Position numbers and translations under genes: made by a program
Assembly: GCF_900107535.1 (NCBI RefSeq)
Contig: NZ_FNRA01000012.1
Coordinates: 62,001 to 126,000, forward strand
DNA from: Pedobacter hartonius
GTDB taxonomy: Bacteria; Bacteroidota; Bacteroidia; Sphingobacteriales; Sphingobacteriaceae
Direction of reading: 5' to 3'
DNA: 64,000 bases
The notes under the pieces: model-generated
The model's database searches: none
What the model saw: only the letters and a program-made list of their open reading frames with translations
What the model was told of the DNA's origin: nothing
Part shown: piece by piece, positions 32,564 through 41,700 of the stretch
Layout: the number at the start of each line of letters is the position of its first letter
Numbering within the stretch: position 1 is the first letter of the stretch

Positions 32564-33607
32564 ATGATAGAGACAAAAGGATATGCCGCACAAAGTGCAG
32601 GCGAAGATTTAGCACCCTGGTCCTTCGAGCGTCGCGAGGTAGGTCCGCATGATGTACAGTTTGACATTTTATTCTGCGGCGTTTGCCATTCAGATTTACA
32701 CCAGATGAAGAATGATTGGTTTGAGGGCATCTTTCCAATGGTACCCGGACACGAGATCGTTGGCCGTGTTGTTGCCGTGGGCGACCATGTAAAAAAATTC
32801 AAAGTCGGAGACCTTGCCGGTACTGGCTGTATGGTAGACTCCTGCCAGATTTGCACAAACTGTAAAAAGGATCTTGAACAATACTGCCTTGAAGGCAATA
32901 CGCAAACGTATAACGGACTGGAACGCGATGGTAAAACGCCAACGTATGGTGGCTATTCCAATACCATCGTAGTCAGAGAAGAATTTGTGTTACATGTATC
33001 AGAAAAATTAAACCTGGCAGCAGTAGCACCTTTACTGTGTGCTGGTATTACAACCTATTCGCCACTGAGACACTGGAAAGTGGGTAAAGGGCATAAACTT
33101 GCCGTTTTAGGATTAGGCGGACTGGGCCATATGGCTGTTAAATTCGGTGTTGCTTTCGGCGCTGAAGTAACCGTGCTCAGTACCTCTCCTAAAAAAGAAG
33201 AAAATGCAAAACAGTTAGGTGCACATCATTTTGTAGTGACCAGTGATAAAGCACAAATCGAAGCTGCCATGGGCACATTTGATTTTATACTGGACACGGT
33301 TTCTGCTGAACATGATTTCAACATGTACCTGTCTTTACTGGCTACTGATGGTAAGCTGATTTGTGTGGGAGTGCCACCAGAACCTGCACAGATAGCTGCA
33401 TTCAGTCTTTTGGCCGGCAGGAAAAGTGTCGGAGGTTCCAGCATAGGTGGTATTGCCGAAACTCAGGAAATGCTTGATTACTGCGCAGAACATGGCATCG
33501 TTTCAGATATCGAAATGATCGACATGAAAGACATTCATACTGCTTACGAGCGGATGGAAAAAGGTGATGTCCGTTACAGGTTTGTCATTGACATGGCTAC
33601 TTTATAA
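32564..33607 (+). CDS. Zinc-dependent NAD(P)-dependent alcohol dehydrogenase (CAD/YahK type)
   Basis: 347 residues from the ATG at 32564; the TTG two codons upstream was not used. Catalytic zinc ligands are Cys38 (FCGVCHSDLH) with His63-Glu64 (PGHEIVG). The structural zinc lobe has Cys94, Cys97, Cys100 and Cys108. The Rossmann motif is GLGGLGHMAVKF. The overall pattern (TYNGLERDGKTPTYGGYSNTIVV, GGSSIGGIAETQEMLDYCAEHGI) is that of cinnamyl-alcohol-dehydrogenase-like enzymes such as E. coli YahK, which reduce a broad range of aldehydes with NADPH. It stands alone with its own terminator and an AraC-type tandem operator. Confidence 0.93.
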   Translation: MIETKGYAAQSAGEDLAPWSFERREVGPHDVQFDILFCGVCHSDLHQMKNDWFEGIFPMVPGHEIVGRVVAVGDHVKKFKVGDLAGTGCMVDSCQICTNCKKDLEQYCLEGNTQTYNGLERDGKTPTYGGYSNTIVVREEFVLHVSEKLNLAAVAPLLCAGITTYSPLRHWKVGKGHKLAVLGLGGLGHMAVKFGVAFGAEVTVLSTSPKKEENAKQLGAHHFVVTSDKAQIEAAMGTFDFILDTVSAEHDFNMYLSLLATDGKLICVGVPPEPAQIAAFSLLAGRKSVGGSSIGGIAETQEMLDYCAEHGIVSDIEMIDMKDIHTAYERMEKGDVRYRFVIDMATL

Positions 33608-33614
33608 TCAACTG

Positions 33615-33654
33615 AAAAGCCTGTTAACTGAAAACAGTTAACAGGCTTTTTTTT
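33615..33654. terminator. Bidirectional terminator between ADH and susD-like genes
   Basis: A perfect 16-bp stem AAAAGCCTGTTAACTG (33615-33630) / 33635-33650, AAAA loop, followed by T-run on the plus strand and TTTT on the minus strand. Confidence 0.9.
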
Positions 33655-33668
33655 AAATATGCTCTGGA

Positions 33669-35351
33669 TTAATATCCTGCATTCTGTTTTAGCTGGCCGT
33701 TTGATGCCTGTATTTCCGTCAATGGAATGGGCAGCCAGTATTCTGATTCTTTAAATACGCGACCTGTCAATGCCACTTTTCTGGCATAGGTGTAACCGGA
33801 TGGGTTAGCACTGTTTACAGTGGCCGACATACCGTATGCTGGTACATTTTCGGTCTGCGATGCAATTTTCCAGCGCCTTACATCATAAAAACGATGCTCT
33901 TCAAAGGCAAGCTCGATTTGCCTTTCATTTTGTATGGCCGCTTGCATAGCGCTTTTAGACAAACCAGACAGCGGAGGCATCACCACCGAGGCGCGCGACC
34001 TTACGGTATTGATCGCCTGGTAAACGCTTTGATCCGGTCCGGCTGCCTCGTTTTGGGCTTCAGCATAATTCAACAGTATCTCCGCGTATCTGAAATAGAT
34101 CCAGGGTTGTGCCCCGGCAACACCTGCCGGATTAACAATCGGGTAGTTATCGTTCATAAACTTGCGGAGGTAATAACCCGTTAAACCGGTGTTCCAGTTT
34201 GATGGCCCCTGGTTGCTGTCTTTCCCTCCCGGCAAATAAACATCCACCGTGCTGCCCCTGTAGGCGGCCTTATTGTATAATATCGTAGCGTAAAATCTTG
34301 GGTCCCGGTTTACATAAGGGTTCTGGGGATCGTAGCCTGAAGTCGGATCGGTGATCGGTTTACCATTGGCCATCGGATAGGCATCCACCAGGTTTTGTAA
34401 TGGTGCATTACCACCCCATCCGTCATATCCATTCGGGCCATTGGCCCGCTCTATCGGCAAATGTATAGCGGTATTTGAGAAGTAGAGGCGCTCAAATATA
34501 ATTTCAGTGCTGTTCGGATTCAAAAACAGTTTTGAATAACCACCCTGATCAATATTATATTTTCCCATATCCATCACCGCTTTAGCAGCTGCGGCGGCAG
34601 CTTCCCAGGTACCTGCATTGTATAACGGACTCGCAGCGTACAATAACAACCTCGATTTTAAGGCAAGAGCTGCTCCTTTTGTTGCCCTCCCCAATGCCCA
34701 TGATGAACTGTTATTTACAGGAAGTTTGGCCGCAGCATCATCCAGCTGTGCAACGGCGTAACTGATAGATTCTGCGATGGTGGCACGTTTGAAAAGGGCC
34801 GGGTCCTGCAGGTTACTGTTTAAGCCGGTTACGTTATCGCCAATCAGTACCACACCACCGTAGTTACGGATGAGATCCTGGTATCTGAAAGCCCTGATAA
34901 ATTCCAGTTCGCCAATTAACCGCGCTTTGTGTGCAGCATTCAACGGCAAACCATTAATGACGCTTAATGCATAATTACACTCACGGATACTGCGATAGCT
35001 ACGCCCCCAGAATGTGCCTGCAATCCCGGTGTTATCAGCTGATAACTGGCCTTGCTGTAACACCCATGATCCATCATTACCGGTATAGACAGATTCATCA
35101 GTAACAGAACTCCACATGGCATATTCAAAACCACGCCCAAAACCCGGTGGAGAGTAACTCCCTTCTTTTGTTTGTAAAATTGCGCCGACGTATCCGTTAA
35201 TTACGTAGGCTTCGAACACGGCGGTATCAGTAGTAATTGAATTGTCAGTAACCCTGTCAGTTGGGGATAATGTAAGGAAATCTTTTTTACAGGATGTAAA
35301 TGATGCGATAAGGAGCATCACAGCGCCTGTGATATAACTAATATTCTTCAT
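33669..35351 (-). CDS. RagB/SusD family nutrient-uptake lipoprotein
   Basis: 560 residues from the ATG at 35351 (MKNISYITGAVMLLIASFTSC; lipid Cys21). The longer frame overlaps the SusC stop. SusD features: an N-terminal TPR-like helical part (RSIRECNYALSVINGLPLNAAHKARLIGELEFIRAFRYQDLIRNYGGVVLIGD) and the C-terminal WIYFRYAEILLNYAEAQNEAAG, IRSRA-like and ERQIELAFEEHRFYDVRRWK motifs. It is a surface lipoprotein that forms a lid on the SusC barrel. It starts 4 bp after the SusC stop, so the two are one operon. The ligand (glycan, peptide or other) is not indicated by neighbouring enzymes. Confidence 0.94.
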   Translation of the reverse strand: MKNISYITGAVMLLIASFTSCKKDFLTLSPTDRVTDNSITTDTAVFEAYVINGYVGAILQTKEGSYSPPGFGRGFEYAMWSSVTDESVYTGNDGSWVLQQGQLSADNTGIAGTFWGRSYRSIRECNYALSVINGLPLNAAHKARLIGELEFIRAFRYQDLIRNYGGVVLIGDNVTGLNSNLQDPALFKRATIAESISYAVAQLDDAAAKLPVNNSSSWALGRATKGAALALKSRLLLYAASPLYNAGTWEAAAAAAKAVMDMGKYNIDQGGYSKLFLNPNSTEIIFERLYFSNTAIHLPIERANGPNGYDGWGGNAPLQNLVDAYPMANGKPITDPTSGYDPQNPYVNRDPRFYATILYNKAAYRGSTVDVYLPGGKDSNQGPSNWNTGLTGYYLRKFMNDNYPIVNPAGVAGAQPWIYFRYAEILLNYAEAQNEAAGPDQSVYQAINTVRSRASVVMPPLSGLSKSAMQAAIQNERQIELAFEEHRFYDVRRWKIASQTENVPAYGMSATVNSANPSGYTYARKVALTGRVFKESEYWLPIPLTEIQASNGQLKQNAGY

Positions 35352-35355
35352 GGTT

Positions 35356-38300
35356 TTAAAATTTAATATTGGCACCTATATTGATAATTTTTTGTTCCGG
35401 ATAAAACTGTCCGGTTGCACTGATTCCTTCAGGATCGTAATCCTTTACTTTGGTAATGGTAAACAGGTTAAATGCACTTGCATATAACCTTAAGCCGGAA
35501 ATATGTATGCGGTCCAGCGTTTTGGCCGGAAAGGTGTAGCCGAACTGCACATTTTTAAGCCTGACGAATGAGGCATCATTCAGCCAGAAGGTGCTGTTGT
35601 ACAAACCTCCGCTTACCGCAGTAGACGCACGGTCTGACACCCTTGGGTAAGACCCGTTGGGGTTAGAAGGACTTGTTGCATTATCCGCCCATGAACTGTA
35701 GAAGTTGCCTATGGTTCCGGATTCCGGGAGAACATATTGGCTTACCTGTGCCTGGCCTGCAAATAGTACTGATAAATCAAAGTTTTTATAGCCCGCATTC
35801 AGGTTAAGCCCGTAAACGATCTGCGGAATGTTACCATATTTAGTCCGGATCTGGTCGGCCGCTGTAATTTGCCCATCCTGGTTATAATCTTTATAGATCA
35901 GGTCACCTACCATAGCACCTGTAACGTGCGGGGTATTATCAATCTGGGCCTGGGTTCTGTAAATCCCTGTTGCATCATACAATAAGCTTGTATTTAGGGG
36001 CCCGCCTGTTCTCCTCTGGTACGGCAATGTACCAGCTGCCTCATCTACATAAACGACCTTGCTTTTGGCATAGGTAAAGTTTGCACCGGCGCCCCATGAG
36101 AACACTCCCCGGTGATTGTAATCCAGCGTAGCTTCGAAACCATTGTTATTGATCTTGCCGATGTTTTCTGCCGGTACCAGCGGATTTCCGGTAATCGGGT
36201 TTACAATTCCCGAAGTACCGGGCAGCGATCCGTTACGGTAAGCCAGAATATCTGACCTCACCTGGCGGAAGTAGATTGCCTCAAGCGTAAAGTTTTTCAG
36301 GAATACCGCGTTGATACCGATATCTGTTTTCTTTGCTGTTTCCCAGGTGATATTTGGATTGGCAATTTTTGTCAGTGCAAAACCCGGCTGAACGGATGCT
36401 CCCGAACCATTGTCGAATACCACTGTGTTGTTGGACGAGTAGTTGTCGAAATACTGATAGGCGCCGATAATATCATCACCCAATACACCATAAGATGCAC
36501 GTATCTTCAGATCATCTATAAAACTGATGCTGTTCTTAAACCAGTTTTCTTTAGAGATCCGGTAACCAGCAGAAACTGAAGGAAAATACCCCCATTGATG
36601 ACCTGGCGCAAAAAGCGATGAACCGTCCGCACGCAATTGTCCTTCTAACAGGTATTTTTCATCATAATTATAAGCAAGCCTGCTGATCACACTCCGGCGG
36701 TTGTAATTATATGCGGGTGAGGTTGCATTGTTATTGCTGCTGCTGCCGCCATTGGTTGCGTTGTTCGCTGCTGTTCCACCCTGAGACAGCTCAGGCGTTG
36801 TAGTGGTCAGGAAGTTGTTGCGCCTGGCAAAGAAAAAATCATAGGTGTTCTTGCTTTGCTCGTATCCCACAAAGGCATTCACGTTATGTTTGTCAAACTG
36901 CCGTACAAAATTTAGTTTGATGTTAGATGTAATCTGCGACTGATTTAACTGTGATTCATATAAATATGCAGTACCGCTTAATCCGCCCTGCACACTTGGA
37001 GCATAAATTCCTGTTGATTTATTAAGGGTATATACCGTATAAGGAGTATAAAATGCTTTTGAGAAACTGTTCGATTTGTCTGCAGAGAAAAAGCCATCCA
37101 CTGAAAGGCCCTGTATCTCCTGAATATCATAACTGGCCTTCAGGATACCGTTAAAAGTTTGAGTCGGGTTTCTGTTGATACCGCCAATACTTGTGGCCGT
37201 AAGTGCCGGGTTTGCCTGATCGATACCGGTGGTGGGTAATCCATTTGGATAAAACGCTGCAGCTGTAGGGTACGACCGGTAAATGGAACGGAAGATGTCC
37301 GCCGCTAAGGTGGTTGGGGATTCGCGGTCTTCCTCACGGCCGGATAGGGACAAACCTACTTTAAACCGCTGTGTGATCGTCGCATCTATATTTGACCTGA
37401 AGTTGTACTGATGATATTTGGAAGCGCCGTTTTTATAAATACCGTCCTGATAAATGGTACCAACCGACGTAAAATATTTGACATCTTCTGATCCGCCGCT
37501 AACGCTCAGGTTATGCTGATTTTGCAGTGCGTAACTTTCAAGCGTCGTTTTCTCCCAATCGGTACTGGGGAAATTAAGCGGGTCTGTTCCGTCTCTGAAT
37601 TTTTGAATCTGTTCAGCATCGTACACCTGGCTCAGGCCGCCGCCGGGGTTGTTGTAATAATTAATATCATTGACAAGCTTTGCGTAAGTGGCCGCATCTG
37701 CCAGTTTAGGTAAGCGCGTAGGCGAACTGAATCCCTGGTTAAAACTATAGGATACTGACGCTTTACCCGTTTTACCGCGTTTGGTGGTAATTAAAATTAC
37801 ACCGTTTGCCGCTCTGTTGCCATAAATCGCAGCTGAGGCGTCTTTTAAGACCGAAACGCTTTCAATGTCATTCGGGTCCAGCCGTTCTAAACCTCCAATC
37901 TGTCCGGGTACGCCGTCTACAACAACTAATACAGCGTTACTGCCTGTTGTAGCCATACCGCGGATTAGAATATTTGATCCGTCGGCCCCAGGTTCGCCAG
38001 ATACGTTGTTGGCAACCACCCCCGAAATACGGCCCGAAAATGAGTTGGAAACGTTGGGCTGAGGGCTTTTAACCAGATCACTGCCTTTAACCACCGAGAC
38101 TGAACCGGTTAGGGTTGCTTTTTTCTGCGAACCATAACCTACGATCACCACGTCATTAAGTTTGTTGGCATCTTCCTGCATGATGACCTTAATGCTGCTG
38201 CGCCCGGATAAGGCAATTTCCTGACTCTGATAACCGATAAACGTGAATACCAATGTACCTGTGGCTCCATCTGGTATGTTCAGCGAAAAATTACCATCCT

Positions 38301-38553
38301 TATCTGAAATGGCACCTGTTGTGGTGCCTTTCAGGAAGATAGTTACACCCGGAAGAGGAGCGCCTTTTTCATCCGTTACACTACCGCTCACGCGGGTGCT
38401 GACCAATGCTGTTGAAGTTTTGTCTGCAGCAAAAACCGGGACCGGCATCGCGCAAAAAAGGTAACAGGCCAGTGCCGCCCCTGCGAGCAAGCTTAACCTT
38501 GCAGGATTTTTTTTCCTCTGCGAAGCATACATTCTAAGTAAATTTGATTCCAT
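35356..38553 (-). CDS. SusC/RagA family TonB-linked outer membrane protein
   Basis: 1065 residues from the ATG at 38553; a frame reaching 38625 was rejected because it adds a polar leader inside the promoter region. Signal (LSLLAGAALACYLFCAMPVPVFAAD). CarboxypepD_reg-like domain (about 55-130: VSGSVTDEKGAPLPGVTIFLKGTTTGAISDKDGNFSL). The SusC signature NDVVIVGYGSQKKATLTGSVSVVKG starts the plug, followed by ILIRGMATTGSNAVLVVVDGVPG and IESVSVLKDASAAIYGNRAANGVILITTKRG. A large barrel ends in IINIGANIKF. It imports an oligomeric nutrient together with the SusD-like lipoprotein. Transcription is probably under the adjacent hybrid regulator. Confidence 0.95.
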   Translation of the reverse strand: MESNLLRMYASQRKKNPARLSLLAGAALACYLFCAMPVPVFAADKTSTALVSTRVSGSVTDEKGAPLPGVTIFLKGTTTGAISDKDGNFSLNIPDGATGTLVFTFIGYQSQEIALSGRSSIKVIMQEDANKLNDVVIVGYGSQKKATLTGSVSVVKGSDLVKSPQPNVSNSFSGRISGVVANNVSGEPGADGSNILIRGMATTGSNAVLVVVDGVPGQIGGLERLDPNDIESVSVLKDASAAIYGNRAANGVILITTKRGKTGKASVSYSFNQGFSSPTRLPKLADAATYAKLVNDINYYNNPGGGLSQVYDAEQIQKFRDGTDPLNFPSTDWEKTTLESYALQNQHNLSVSGGSEDVKYFTSVGTIYQDGIYKNGASKYHQYNFRSNIDATITQRFKVGLSLSGREEDRESPTTLAADIFRSIYRSYPTAAAFYPNGLPTTGIDQANPALTATSIGGINRNPTQTFNGILKASYDIQEIQGLSVDGFFSADKSNSFSKAFYTPYTVYTLNKSTGIYAPSVQGGLSGTAYLYESQLNQSQITSNIKLNFVRQFDKHNVNAFVGYEQSKNTYDFFFARRNNFLTTTTPELSQGGTAANNATNGGSSSNNNATSPAYNYNRRSVISRLAYNYDEKYLLEGQLRADGSSLFAPGHQWGYFPSVSAGYRISKENWFKNSISFIDDLKIRASYGVLGDDIIGAYQYFDNYSSNNTVVFDNGSGASVQPGFALTKIANPNITWETAKKTDIGINAVFLKNFTLEAIYFRQVRSDILAYRNGSLPGTSGIVNPITGNPLVPAENIGKINNNGFEATLDYNHRGVFSWGAGANFTYAKSKVVYVDEAAGTLPYQRRTGGPLNTSLLYDATGIYRTQAQIDNTPHVTGAMVGDLIYKDYNQDGQITAADQIRTKYGNIPQIVYGLNLNAGYKNFDLSVLFAGQAQVSQYVLPESGTIGNFYSSWADNATSPSNPNGSYPRVSDRASTAVSGGLYNSTFWLNDASFVRLKNVQFGYTFPAKTLDRIHISGLRLYASAFNLFTITKVKDYDPEGISATGQFYPEQKIINIGANIKF

Positions 38554-38658
38554 AATTTTTAATAACTTTTTAGTTGTTCGGGATAAATGCTGAATTGTGA
38601 TTCCATGTTCACTCGTAATCGGCACTACGAAATTGAAGCAATTTTTGGAGATGGCTGG

Positions 38659-38697
38659 GGGGCAAACCTTGCAACTGACCGGGGCAAAACAAGCAAA
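38659..38697 (-). promoter_or_regulatory. Direct repeat upstream of susC-like gene, candidate HTCS operator
   Basis: In plus orientation GGGGCAAACCTTGCAAC (38659-38675) and GGGGCAAAACAAGCAAA (38681-38697) match at 13 of 17 positions with a 22-bp period. They lie about 105-145 bp upstream of the susC start, between it and the hybrid regulator gene whose C-terminus is an AraC HTH. The -7 match downstream (minus strand, 38628-38635) is poor, as expected for an activator-dependent promoter. Confidence 0.55.
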
Positions 38698-38728
38698 AAA
38701 GCCAAACCAACCCTTTCAGACTGGTGTA

Positions 38729-41700
38729 CTAAACCAGGACACGTTCCGCTTTTTTAAAGACACTAACCTTGACCCTCTGGTCGTTATGAAATGGCTTCCG
38801 GTATTTCTTGATAAACTCCGAAGGGTTTAAGCCGAATAGTTTGCTGAACTGCTGCCGGAAATGCTTAAGGTCATTAATACCCACTTTGTAGGCAGTTTCA
38901 GCAACCGTACTATCGGTAGTTAAAAATAACTCGGCCGCTTTTCTAAGGCGGATAAAACGGATGAAGCTATTTGCCGATTGCCCGGAGATGGACTTTATTT
39001 TGCGGTAAACATTGGAATGGCTCATGCAAACTCCGGCAGCGAGAACCTTGATACTGAAATCTCGGTCGCCCAGGTGCTGCTCCACTATGCTGATACATTT
39101 TTCAAGGAATTCCTTATACTCCTGCGAAATTTTGAGATCATTTGGTTTGAGGGTAATCTCATTAAAAAAATACTGCTGCAGGTTGTTCCGCGTTTTTAAT
39201 AATCCTTTTACACGCGCAATCAGCATATCCTTTTCAAATGGCTTACTGATATAATCGTCAGCCCCGCCTTCAATTCCCTTCAGCTTAATTTCGGGCGAGG
39301 TAATAGCTGTCAGCAAAATAACCGGAATATGGCAAAGATTAGGATCTTCTTTAATACGGGTACACAGTTCAACGCCGCTAATCCCAGGCATCATTACATC
39401 ACTGATGATGATATCCGGCATCAGTTCCGCCACCATCTTCAGGCCGCTCAGGCCATTATCTGCCTCATACACCAGATGGTCTGCAATAAATACCTGCTTA
39501 ATATAGGCCCTGATTTCGCTGTTATCTTCAACGATCAGCATGGATTTGAAATCGCTGGTGATATCTGTATCGCCCGGTGCAGGAACATTTGGAACCGGCG
39601 CTGATTCCATTACGGCCCTGTCTTCCATCAGCTCATTAAAAAGAACGGAGCGCTGGAGATGGTCTGTTTTAACGGTATCCGGGTTAAAATGCCCATGCCC
39701 TACCGGCAGGTCCAGTTTAAAAACCGTCCCGTTTCCGGGTTTGCTATCATAGCTGACCTCCCCGCCATGTTGTTCAGTGTAATTTTTAACCAGGTAAAGA
39801 CCGATGCCCAGTCCAGCCTTTGATGAAGTATCCGGCTGATATTCCTGGTAGTATTTACGATACAGTTTATCGCCCGCCCTGGACGGAATACCGCAGCCAC
39901 TATCGCGGACCTCAATCCATACCCGATCTGCAGAACGGCACACCGACATCACTATCCGTCCGCCCGATGGTGTAAATTTAAATGCATTTGACAGTAAATT
40001 GAATAATACAATCTCAATCTTTTCCTGGTCGGCAATAATTTCTATATCATCATCATGGCATACATATTCAAAGTCGATGCTGGCCCGGCTGGCCTGATAC
40101 CTGAAGCATAATGAAACTTCACGACTGAGATCAACAATATTAATTTTCGCCAGTTTCAATTCATCTCCGCCCGCTTCTGATTTCCTGAACAATAACAATT
40201 GATCAACAAGGCTCAGTAATCTCCGGGCATTCCGGTTAATTGTATTTAATTTTTGCTGATCTATAGGACTGCCACCATGAAGTAATATTTCCTCCAGCGG
40301 ACTAATGATCAAAGTTAACGGCGTTCTGAACTCATGGGAAATATGCGTGAAGTAGCTCAGTTTTTTTTCATGAAGTTCCTTTTCTTTCTCCGCTTCAATT
40401 TTGGTCAGCCTGATCTCAAACTGCAGCCGGTCATGCCGGTTGTTGTAAACAATGCATCCGTAAACTACTGCTCCTGCAACCAATGCGTAAATCATATAAG
40501 CCCAGCAGCTCAGATACCAGGGAACCCTGATGACAATGGTGAGCGACTTTCCTGTTTTATTCCATACTCCATCGTTATTCGATGCCTTAACCCGAAAAGT
40601 ATAGGTACCCGGACTTAAATTGGTATATGTGGCTTTGCGCTGCCCGCCCACATAGTTCCAGTTCTGATCGAAACCTTCCAACATATAGGCGTACCTGTTT
40701 TTTTCCGTGTGGGTATAATTGAGCGCAACATATTCTATGGAGAAAACACTCTGACTGTAGTTCAACACAATCTCCCTGGCATTCTGAACCGGTACCCTAA
40801 GCGCAGCGGTTTCATTCGGCTCAACGGGCTTATTAAATATTTGCAGGCTCGAAAAATACACAGGCGGTGGTGTCTTATTATATTTAATAGAGAGCGGATC
40901 AAAAAAAACCAGGCCTTTATTGCCGGCAAGTAAAATCTGCCCCATATCGGTTTTACAGATTACCGCATTGGCCAGTATCCCATCACCTTCGTCAAAATTG
41001 GCAATCTGCATTGTCCTGGGGTTCAGACAGGAAAGTCCGGTTTCAGTTATGATCCACAGGTTTCCTATCTTATCCTCCACCATTTGCTTAAACACGTTGC
41101 TGGCAAAACCATTTGCTTTTGAATAGACCTGAAAGGAATCTGACTTTCTGTTATATTTATTTAAGCCGTCCTGCGTACACACCCAAACGTCCTTACGGCT
41201 GTCTATAAAAACCTGATGAACATAATTATTGCTCATACTGCCGCGCACGTTATCATTGGCCACATAATTATAAAAACGCCGCGACGAACAGTCAAACCGG
41301 TTTAATCCGCCCCCGCCAGTGCCCATCCAAATGGTATTGCCATCTTTCGCCAGGCAGTATACCTGATTGTTACTCAAGGAATAGGGTTTCCTTTTTTGAT
41401 TAAAATAATGGGTAAAGGTTTCACTATCACGGTGGTATATCTTAAAACCGGCGTCTGTAGCCAGCCCGTATTCGCCAGGTTTTATTTCTAAGATATCCCA
41501 GAAAACATCTTCATTAAATAAGCCGCCCAGGCCGGAATGATGTGTATGACGGATAAATTTACCGTAACGCTCATCGTATTCGTCAAATCCGCGTTCTGTC
41601 ACGTCCCACAATTTATGCTGCGAATCCAGATACAGCCTGTTAACCGCATTGTTACTGATACTTTGCCGGTTATAGGAGTGCAGGAATGAATGTGACACTC

